Shown here: positions 1 through 5,174 of the stretch, in pieces
Numbering within the stretch: the stretch's first letter is position 1
Layout of the letters: every line of letters begins with the position of its first letter
Assembly: GCA_027073875.1 (NCBI GenBank)
Contig: JALTEO010000418.1
Location: forward strand, 1 to 5,174
Reading direction: 5' to 3'
Source of the DNA: Bacteroidales bacterium
GTDB taxonomy: Bacteria; Bacteroidota; Bacteroidia; Bacteroidales; JALTDM01
Length of the DNA stretch: 5,174 bases
Program-made: the position numbers and the translations under genes
The notes under the pieces: generated by a model
Database searches by the model: none
The model's input: the letters and a program-made list of their open reading frames with translations, nothing else
Told to the model about the DNA's origin: nothing

Positions 1-24
1 TATTTATTGTGAGTGAATAATTCC

Positions 25-612
25 TTATTTAACTAATTCCTTTTCGGCAAATTCTTTTCCTTTACGAAGTGCTTCCAAATTCAGATTAACAACTGCATCT
101 CCTTTCTTTCCGAATATTTCGCGAATACCATTTTCTAAATCTTCATAAGTTAATCCTAAATAAGAACTTGCAGCTCCGGCAAGTACAACATTGGCTGACA
201 GCACATTTCCGACTTCTTTAGCAATCTTTTCAGCATCAATTAAGACATGATTCGGGAATGCTTCAATCTCGGAACGCCATGATTGTTCGTCCGGATAATT
301 AGGAATATTTTTATAGGGCTTAGCATTGGTAATTAACCAACCGTCTTTTTTCAAAAACTGTTTGTACCGTAATGCCTCAATCGGTTCCAAAGAAAGCACC
401 AAATCAGCTGTTCCTTCCGCAATTAAATCGGAATAAATCGGTTTATCCGACAATCGCAAATTGGATTGCACATCACCACCCCGCTGGCTCATTCCGTGAA
501 CCTCTGATTGTTTGATATACAGCCCTTTATTTAAAGCACTTATGCTAACGATGGCAGCAATAGATAAAATACCTTGTCCACCAACTCCTGCTAAAATTAT
601 ATCTGTTTTCAT
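25..612 (-). CDS. iorB: Indolepyruvate:ferredoxin oxidoreductase, beta subunit (IorB)
   Basis: This 195-residue protein is the gamma-type catalytic subunit of indolepyruvate:ferredoxin oxidoreductase. With IorA it converts aryl-pyruvates (indolepyruvate, phenylpyruvate, hydroxyphenylpyruvate) and CoA to aryl-acetyl-CoA, CO2 and reduced ferredoxin in the cytoplasm. The N-terminus has the glycine-rich GVGGQG motif at residues 9-14, and EVHGMSQRGG follows at about 37-46; both are hallmarks of the POR/KOR gamma domain. Length is normal for a stand-alone IorB, and the whole domain is present. The protein contains no cysteine, so it carries no iron-sulfur cluster. The ATG start lies 16 bases after the iorA stop, so the two are almost certainly co-transcribed. 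No Shine-Dalgarno motif precedes the start, only A/T-rich sequence, as is usual in Bacteroidota. The family is certain; the preferred aryl substrate cannot be read from sequence. Confidence 0.95.
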   Translation of the reverse strand: MKTDIILAGVGGQGILSIAAIVSISALNKGLYIKQSEVHGMSQRGGDVQSNLRLSDKPIYSDLIAEGTADLVLSLEPIEALRYKQFLKKDGWLITNAKPYKNIPNYPDEQSWRSEIEAFPNHVLIDAEKIAKEVGNVLSANVVLAGAASSYLGLTYEDLENGIREIFGKKGDAVVNLNLEALRKGKEFAEKELVK

Positions 613-628
613 TTTATATCTTTAAAGA

Positions 629-2245
629 TTAAACTTTTTCACTTTTTAAATTTTTCATCTGTCTCATCCGTCGCGTATATGTTTGAACACATTCGCGTCT
701 GGGGACTATAACTGACAATCCATCATAAGTCAATTCTTTTTTGAAGATATCAACCATCGTCTCGTGTTCTTTTGGGACAGGATTCACTACATGATAATGT
801 TCTTTATCTACTCCTAATCCTTGACAAATCTCATCAATACGGGCAGTCGCAGCAGATTTCTGTCCGCCTGTCATCCCCACGGCAGAATTATCAAGAATAA
901 AAACAGTCATCGGTGTATTTTCCCTGACAGCATCTAATAATCCGGTCATTCCCGAGTGTGTAAAGGTAGAATCACCGATAACAGCAACCGATGGCCGCAA
1001 TCCTGCATCGGAAGCACCTTTCGACATTGTTATGGAAGCACCCATATCAACGCAAGAGTTTATGGCATTAAATGGTGACAAAGCCCCTAAAGTATAACAT
1101 CCGATATCAGCAAACACCTTACCTTTTCCATATTGCTCCATAGCTTCGTTCAGTGCTTTGTAGAAATAAATATGACCGCACCCGGGACACATTGACGGTG
1201 GTCTCTGAACGACAGTCTCTGACTCAGAATATGCATCTTTAATCGTAATTCCCAATGCTTTGGCAACATGATTAGGATTTAACTCTCCTGTACGCGGCAA
1301 AGTACCATCAAGCCGCCCTTTGATTTGTAATTTTTCATGTCCGAGAAAACCACGAATCATTTCTTCTACAACAGGATACCCTTCTTCTATAATTAAAAAT
1401 GTATTTGTTTTTTCTTTTAACTGATTTACCAAATCGTGTGGTAATGGATAATGTGCTATTTTCAAAATAGGATAAGGACATCCGTCCGGATAATTTTCCA
1501 TCAAATAATTGAACGCTATGCCGGTAGTAATAATTCCCATCGAATAATCTTTTCCATCAATCAATTCATTGAAAGGTGAATGAGTAGCTTCCTGTTCAAT
1601 ACTTGTTTGATTATTTACCAAATTATTGTATTGTATTTTTGCCAAAGCCGGTAATAAAACAAACTGCTTGGGATTATCCGGCAATGCTAACGAATTTTCA
1701 TCAATTTTATTTTTTATTTCCACACCTGAACGGGAATGAGATAAACGGGTTGTAATTCTCATTAATACAGGTAATTTGAATTTTTCGGATATTTCAAAGC
1801 CATAAAACATCATATCGTATGCTTCCTGCTGATTTGACGGTTCAAGGATAGGAATCATAGCATATTTACCGTAAAATCTGGAATCTTGCTCGTTCTGAGA
1901 TGAGTGCATTGAAGGATCATCGGCAACGACAACAATCAATCCACCGTTGACACCGGTAATTGATGAATTAATAAAAGCATCGGCAGCCACATTAAGTCCG
2001 ACATGCTTCATGGTTGCAATTGCCCGCTTTCCAGCATACGACATACCGAGAGCAGCTTCCATTGCTGTCTTTTCATTAGCTGACCATTCACAATGAATTC
2101 CCTTATCTTTAACTTCGGTTTGTTTTTGGGCATATTCTATGATTTCTGTTGAAGGTGTTCCCGGATAACCGTAAAATCCGGAGATACCTGCATCAATAGC
2201 ACCCTGTGCTATTGCTTCATCACCCAATAATAATAATTTTTGCAT
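629..2245 (-). CDS. iorA: Indolepyruvate:ferredoxin oxidoreductase, alpha subunit (IorA), short form without C-terminal ferredoxin domain
   Basis: This 538-residue protein is the thiamine-diphosphate-binding subunit of the IorAB aryl-pyruvate:ferredoxin oxidoreductase. The N-terminal pyrimidine-binding half (about 1-180) shows GYPGTPSTEI at 26-35, the conserved Glu in SANEKTAMEA (E58) and MKHVGLN at 79-85. A middle transketolase-C-like region (about 190-310) follows. The C-terminal pyrophosphate-binding half (about 345-520) has CPGCGH at 353-358, DIGCYTLG at 380-387, and the diphosphate/Mg motif GDS (424-426) ending in DN at 452-453. Cysteines 353, 356, 383 and 519 match the spacing of the four ligands of the proximal [4Fe-4S] cluster in two-subunit 2-oxoacid:ferredoxin oxidoreductases; that mapping is inference. 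Archaeal IorA is about 100 residues longer and ends in a two-cluster ferredoxin domain, which is absent here. The gene is first in an iorA-iorB operon, with a promoter candidate close upstream. The ATG at 2245 gives the expected N-terminus. Confidence 0.95.
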   Translation of the reverse strand: MQKLLLLGDEAIAQGAIDAGISGFYGYPGTPSTEIIEYAQKQTEVKDKGIHCEWSANEKTAMEAALGMSYAGKRAIATMKHVGLNVAADAFINSSITGVNGGLIVVVADDPSMHSSQNEQDSRFYGKYAMIPILEPSNQQEAYDMMFYGFEISEKFKLPVLMRITTRLSHSRSGVEIKNKIDENSLALPDNPKQFVLLPALAKIQYNNLVNNQTSIEQEATHSPFNELIDGKDYSMGIITTGIAFNYLMENYPDGCPYPILKIAHYPLPHDLVNQLKEKTNTFLIIEEGYPVVEEMIRGFLGHEKLQIKGRLDGTLPRTGELNPNHVAKALGITIKDAYSESETVVQRPPSMCPGCGHIYFYKALNEAMEQYGKGKVFADIGCYTLGALSPFNAINSCVDMGASITMSKGASDAGLRPSVAVIGDSTFTHSGMTGLLDAVRENTPMTVFILDNSAVGMTGGQKSAATARIDEICQGLGVDKEHYHVVNPVPKEHETMVDIFKKELTYDGLSVIVPRRECVQTYTRRMRQMKNLKSEKV

Positions 2246-2276
2246 AATATTTTTATCAAACTGTTTTTTTCCAGTC

Positions 2277-2304
2277 CAAAAGTAGAAAAAATGGTTAAAT
2301 GCAA
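2277..2304 (-). promoter_or_regulatory. Predicted Bacteroidota-type promoter of iorAB
   Basis: Read on the minus strand, TTTTTG ending at 2302 (core TTG 2304-2302) is followed after 17 bases by TACTTTTG (2284-2277). This matches the TTG / TAnnTTTG consensus of the primary sigma factor in Bacteroidota. Transcription would start near 2271, giving a leader of roughly 26 bases before the iorA ATG. The element lies downstream of the yjbQ stop, so iorAB need not depend on readthrough from yjbQ. Confidence 0.6.
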
Positions 2305-2345
2305 AAAGCTTTTTTGAAAATATAATTTGATTCAGAATTTAACCA
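2292..2345. repeat. 9-base inverted repeat around the iorA -33 region
   Basis: TGGTTAAAT (2292-2300) and its exact reverse complement ATTTAACCA (2337-2345) are separated by 36 bases. The left arm lies inside the spacer of the predicted iorA promoter and the right arm lies upstream of the -33 element. There is no T-run after it, so it is not an intrinsic terminator. It could be a two-site operator or a chance match in AT-rich DNA. The arms are seen directly; a regulatory role is inference. Confidence 0.3.
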
Positions 2346-2386
2346 CCTGATAATTAACGATAAATAATTCAATAAACTCAAACACC

Positions 2387-2797
2387 TTAAGAAATTGCCG
2401 TTAGAAAAATAGAACGGGGAAAAGCCCTGTCTCTAAATTCACATAAATAGATTCCTTGCCAAGTTCCAAGAACCAAGCGACCGTTTTTTACAGGAATCGT
2501 TAAGGATTGACCTATGATAGAGGATTTTAGATGTGCCGGCATATCATCAACTCCCTCCATCGTGTGGTTATAATGGAAATCTTCGGGAATCAACCGGTTA
2601 AAGAAGTTTTCAAAATCTTGCCGTACTGTCGGGTCGGCATTTTCATTAATTGTAATTCCTGCAGAAGTATGCATTAGTAACAAGTGAATAATTCCGTCAT
2701 CAATCTTATTATCACGAATTTCCTGTTCCACTATTTCGGTTATCAGATGGTAGCCCCTTGGAAAGGCAGGCAAAGAAATTTGATGTTGAAATACCAT
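2387..2797 (-). CDS. yjbQ: YjbQ/UPF0047 family protein (secondary thiamine-phosphate synthase enzyme)
   Basis: This 136-residue cytoplasmic protein is a full-length member of the YjbQ/UPF0047 family (E. coli YjbQ is about 138 residues). Diagnostic segments are MHTSAGITINENADP (42-56), HTMEGVDDMPAHLKSS (78-93), LTIPVKNGRLVLGTWQGIYL (99-118) and CEFRD (119-123). H43, H78 and H89 are likely metal or active-site residues by family pattern. Family members weakly replace thiamine-phosphate synthase (ThiE) when overproduced, hence the database name, but the physiological reaction is unsettled and the name should not be taken as a proven role. The ATG at 2797 gives the usual family N-terminus, with no Shine-Dalgarno motif. 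A TACCTTTG element lies 23-30 bases upstream. It shares the strand of iorAB with a 141-base gap, so it is probably a separate unit, although no terminator hairpin is visible between them. Confidence 0.92.
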   Translation of the reverse strand: MVFQHQISLPAFPRGYHLITEIVEQEIRDNKIDDGIIHLLLMHTSAGITINENADPTVRQDFENFFNRLIPEDFHYNHTMEGVDDMPAHLKSSIIGQSLTIPVKNGRLVLGTWQGIYLCEFRDRAFPRSIFLTAIS

Positions 2798-2816
2798 TTT
2801 AAGAAAAATTAAGTTA

Positions 2817-2844
2817 TTGCAAAGGTAAGAATTTCTTATTTTTG
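2817..2844 (+). promoter_or_regulatory. Predicted Bacteroidota-type promoter of the carboxypeptidase-regulatory-like gene
   Basis: TTG at 2817-2819, a 17-base spacer and TATTTTTG at 2837-2844 match the TTG / TAnnTTTG consensus. The expected start is near 2849, leaving a leader of about 20 bases before the ATG at 2870. The -33 element sits where transcription of yjbQ on the other strand should begin. Confidence 0.6.
2820..2827 (-). promoter_or_regulatory. Predicted -7 element for yjbQ
   Basis: On the minus strand 2827-2820 reads TACCTTTG followed by CA, a perfect TAnnTTTG box and a very common Bacteroidota form. It would start transcription near 2815, with a leader of about 18 bases. No good TTG lies at the expected -33 distance (about 2845-2855), so the upstream half is weak. 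It overlaps the spacer of the divergent plus-strand promoter. Confidence 0.5.
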
Positions 2845-2869
2845 TATTTTGAAACTTAAACCATAATAC

Positions 2870-3499
2870 ATGAAATACGGTCTTTTGACCTTATTTATTC
2901 TGTTTTCCTTTATAGCAATCGGACAAAATGATTATCTGAAAGTTAAAGGTCGTGTCGTTAATAAAAACAACGAACCGATACCTTTTGTCAACATTATTTT
3001 ACCGGCAAAACATAAAGGAACCATTTCCGATAAAAAAGGAAATTTTTCTTTTTTTGCAAATGAGAACGACACACTCCTTTTTTCGTGTATGGGTTATAAA
3101 TCAACAATTTTTGTTCTGCCTACAGTCAATTATCCTGAAGTAGAATTTGTTATTGCCTTAGAAACAGATACAATATTTTTAAAAGAAGCTATCGTTTTCC
3201 CGTGGCGGAATTACAAAGAATTCAGGCAAGCATTTATGAAAGCAAGACCACCAAAAACAGATTTAGACAGAGCCAAAGACAATTTAGCTATGATTGATAA
3301 ACAAATGGCTTATCTGAATAATGACCCCGATGCGACTCCGAGTGCTTCTATGGCTTATCACAATCATATGCAAAATATTTACGGTCAGATGTATTACCGC
3401 GGGCAAATACAGCCCATCAGCATCTTAAATCCTATTGCGTGGGCAAAGTTTTTTAAGGCACTTAAAAATGGAGATCTTAAGCAGAAAAAAGATGATTAG
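2870..3499 (+). CDS. Secreted carboxypeptidase-D-regulatory-like domain protein
   Basis: This 209-residue exported protein has an N-terminal signal peptide (MKY, hydrophobic LLTLFILFSFIAIG, likely cleavage near residues 18-19 before QND). There is no lipobox cysteine, so it is not predicted to be a lipoprotein. Residues about 24-102 form a CarboxypepD_reg-like beta-sandwich, recognisable by VKGRVVNKNNEPIPFVNI (25-42), GTISDKKGNFSF (50-61) and LLFSCMGYK (69-77). In Bacteroidota the same domain precedes the plug of SusC-like TonB receptors, but here no plug or barrel follows. Instead there is a polar, probably helical tail (about 112-209) rich in Met, Asn, Gln and Lys, ending in a Lys-rich stretch. 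It should act in the periplasm or at the outer membrane; its function is unknown. It has its own promoter candidate and converges on the LysM gene, 14 bases between stop codons, with no clear terminator hairpin. No Shine-Dalgarno motif precedes the ATG. Confidence 0.85.
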   Translation: MKYGLLTLFILFSFIAIGQNDYLKVKGRVVNKNNEPIPFVNIILPAKHKGTISDKKGNFSFFANENDTLLFSCMGYKSTIFVLPTVNYPEVEFVIALETDTIFLKEAIVFPWRNYKEFRQAFMKARPPKTDLDRAKDNLAMIDKQMAYLNNDPDATPSASMAYHNHMQNIYGQMYYRGQIQPISILNPIAWAKFFKALKNGDLKQKKDD

Positions 3500-3513
3500 G
3501 TTACTACTCAACA

Positions 3514-5174
3514 TTAGTGTAAAACAGGTACTTGCTTAAATTCTTTTGTGTAGTTTATGATAAAGAGTCCATTGTTTTCAAAATTCCCGCTTTCGTTTTG
3601 TTTAAACAGAAAAGATGAACCCAAAAGCGAAGGATGGTATGTAGGCAAACAATGATAGAAATCTGCACCGAAATAACCAACAGCATTAAAGAAATACCAC
3701 GCTATATCATATCCCCAGAATCCAAATTTTGTCGGTACTTTATTAAAGTATTTCTTGAATTCCAACATAAACTGAATAGTTGTATCCGACTCATAATCAA
3801 TAAAATTAGGTAATACTAAATAAGAGTTTAAACGATGAAGGTGAGCATAATCCAATTGAAAATTCCGCCACTTGGGATGACCAATAACAGAAATATCATA
3901 ATCTTCAGTCAATAACCGTAATTTACTGAGAAATTTATTTACTTCCGGTTCATCAGTAGATAAAAATAGAATAATGTTTTTTCTGCCTACCGACAAGCTA
4001 TTTTCTATTTCTTTCATCCCTGATTTTCTATAGTTCACTTTTTTAACCAAATAGCTTTTGTATTTTATCTCTGAAGCATTATAAATTTCTTTAAAAAGGG
4101 AATCTTCCATTAAACGGTCGGTAACAAGCTCCGATTCAGGAATAATTAAATTAACGGAGTCTAACGAAAGGACAAATGACAACAATAAATTCATCTGTGT
4201 CTTAAATGAAGGCAGAACTTTAAAAAAACGATTGGAATTAACCGGTCGTTTGACTTTAAACGGGTCAATAAAACTCAAATTCTCATTTCGCCAACGATAC
4301 ACAAAATGAAACGCTTTGGTATTGGAGCTTCCTATAAATAAGTCGGGCTTCCATCCTTTGTCCAAATAGGTTTTTACCGTTAAACTATCGTCTGAATCTG
4401 CCACTTTAAGATTAATACTCATTCCCCGTTTACGCAAAGTATCTACAGCCAATAATACACCTTCATAAAATTCAACAAACGGAAAAGTCCGGTAATTCGA
4501 CATATCATCAAAATCGTAATTTGTCGGCACCTTGAAATAATTTTTGTGAAACGGCAGTACCAATAAAACATTGACATTAGGATGCGTGTAAGCCGAAGTA
4601 TCACAAGATGAAAATACCGTGTCTAAAATAGATGTTAACGAGTCGAAACGGGTAACCAACGAATCGGCAGAAGGACGAACAATATGTCCGGGGGCTATCA
4701 CAGGTTTTTGTTTTTTTGGAATTTTCAATGTCTGCCCGTCTTTCAAACCGTTTTGGGCAACTTCGGGATTGTTTTGTAATATACGGTCAATGGGAACGCC
4801 ATATTGCTTGGATAAGCTGTAAAGCGTTTCTTTGGCTTTCACGGTATGATAAATAAAACGGGAAGTATCTTTGTCTGTTATGTTTTCTTTGCCACCTGTT
4901 TGGAATTGATGATACGATAATGCCGCTTCTTTTTTCGGAAGTTTAATATAAGTATCTGCTCGCAATCCATTTTTTATGACCGGATTCAATTTTTCTAATT
5001 CTGCTTGTGTTATAGCATATTGTTTGCAAATGGAATAAACCGTTTCACCTTTAACTACCAGATGTTTAATGTATTTTCCTTCGTCAATTTCTTTGACCGG
5101 AATTTTTAACTCCTGCCCTACTTTCAGTCCGTCAAATATACCGGGATTTTCAAAAGCAATATCATTTACAGGCA
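3514..5174 (-). CDS. LysM-repeat protein with C-terminal type-1 periplasmic-binding-protein-like domain (5' end beyond window)
   Basis: At least 552 residues are encoded, and the frame stays open to the right edge, so the N-terminus is missing. An apparent start at 4989 is a TTG in the middle of a LysM repeat and is not the real start. Numbering from the edge, the protein shows the end of one LysM repeat (about 1-25, NPGIFDGLKVGQELKIP), a second (about 34-79, VVKGETVYSICKQYAIT) and a third (about 106-152, TVKAKETLYSLSKQYGVP). A linker of about 45 residues leads to a type-1 PBP-like (LivJ-like) region (about 199-552), beginning NVNVLLVLPF. LysM repeats bind N-acetylglucosamine-containing glycans such as peptidoglycan, so the protein is probably periplasmic and wall-bound; the signal peptide is presumably off the edge. 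No transporter genes are in view. The ligand is unknown; the PBP region is assigned from fold-like pattern and architecture rather than a single motif. Confidence 0.88.
   Translation of the reverse strand, partial: PVNDIAFENPGIFDGLKVGQELKIPVKEIDEGKYIKHLVVKGETVYSICKQYAITQAELEKLNPVIKNGLRADTYIKLPKKEAALSYHQFQTGGKENITDKDTSRFIYHTVKAKETLYSLSKQYGVPIDRILQNNPEVAQNGLKDGQTLKIPKKQKPVIAPGHIVRPSADSLVTRFDSLTSILDTVFSSCDTSAYTHPNVNVLLVLPFHKNYFKVPTNYDFDDMSNYRTFPFVEFYEGVLLAVDTLRKRGMSINLKVADSDDSLTVKTYLDKGWKPDLFIGSSNTKAFHFVYRWRNENLSFIDPFKVKRPVNSNRFFKVLPSFKTQMNLLLSFVLSLDSVNLIIPESELVTDRLMEDSLFKEIYNASEIKYKSYLVKKVNYRKSGMKEIENSLSVGRKNIILFLSTDEPEVNKFLSKLRLLTEDYDISVIGHPKWRNFQLDYAHLHRLNSYLVLPNFIDYESDTTIQFMLEFKKYFNKVPTKFGFWGYDIAWYFFNAVGYFGADFYHCLPTYHPSLLGSSFLFKQNESGNFENNGLFIINYTKEFKQVPVLH

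Noticed and set aside
1..24. Start of a gene downstream of iorB (a phenylacetate-CoA ligase gene often follows iorAB in Bacteroidota)
   Set aside because: The 24 bases hold no start codon or coding signal on the minus strand; any such gene lies outside the window.
2228..2240. Short TTA/TAA triplet repeat at the start of iorA as a possible phase-variation tract
   Set aside because: It is only three TTA codons plus a TTG in a Leu run; triplet units would not shift the frame.
2302..2316. Palindrome AAAAAGCTTTTTT as a possible terminator for yjbQ
   Set aside because: The stem is nearly all A-T with no loop and no GC-rich core, and it overlaps the better-supported iorA -33 element.
2952..3143. 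Plus-strand open frame of 63 codons inside the carboxypeptidase-regulatory-like gene
   Set aside because: It overlaps a gene with clear domain homology in another frame, and its translation has no recognisable motif.
4619..4822. Plus-strand open frame of 67 codons opposite the LysM gene
   Set aside because: It is antisense to the third LysM repeat and linker of a well-supported gene, with no motif or promoter of its own.
1..5174. Mobile element, CRISPR array, tRNA/rRNA gene, toxin-antitoxin or defence system
   Set aside because: Apart from short gaps, the window is filled by five housekeeping-type or envelope genes; I saw no regularly spaced repeats, tRNA-like cloverleaf, transposase or integrase motifs.

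Overview
The window looks like chromosomal DNA from a member of the Bacteroidota, most likely an anaerobic Bacteroidales. The grounds are AT-rich sequence, start codons without Shine-Dalgarno motifs, promoters of the Bacteroidota type (TTG, about 17 bases, TAnnTTTG), a LysM plus type-1 periplasmic-binding-protein architecture typical of that phylum, a stand-alone carboxypeptidase-regulatory-like envelope protein, and the short form of indolepyruvate oxidoreductase. The phylum is well supported; the order is inference.

Layout. Bases 1-24 hold nothing recognisable beyond the 3' flank of iorB. Bases 25-2245 on the minus strand are a two-gene operon, iorA then iorB with 16 bases between them. It encodes both subunits of a thiamine-diphosphate-dependent aryl-pyruvate:ferredoxin oxidoreductase. 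A good promoter candidate lies just upstream (2277-2304), inside a 141-base gap that also carries a 9-base inverted repeat. Bases 2387-2797 (minus) encode a YjbQ/UPF0047 protein. A 72-base divergent intergenic region (2798-2869) holds two overlapping promoter candidates, one for yjbQ and one for the plus-strand gene at 2870-3499, a secreted protein with a carboxypeptidase-D-regulatory-like domain. That gene converges, with 14 bases between stop codons, on a minus-strand gene (3514 to the right edge). This last gene encodes a LysM-repeat protein with a C-terminal type-1 periplasmic-binding-protein-like domain and is cut by the window edge.

How the parts fit. IorAB interconverts aryl-pyruvates and aryl-acetyl-CoAs with ferredoxin, in amino-acid fermentation or in reverse for aromatic amino-acid synthesis. 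The neighbouring YjbQ protein belongs to a family with a reported side activity in thiamine-phosphate synthesis, and IorA needs thiamine diphosphate, but the link is only suggestive. The two genes on the right are envelope proteins and have no evident link to the metabolic genes.

This reads as an ordinary core-genome region. I see no mobile element, CRISPR array, RNA gene, defence system or clearly new system. The points most worth a second look are the true extent of the LysM gene, the reduced iron-sulfur content of IorAB, and the compact divergent promoter.
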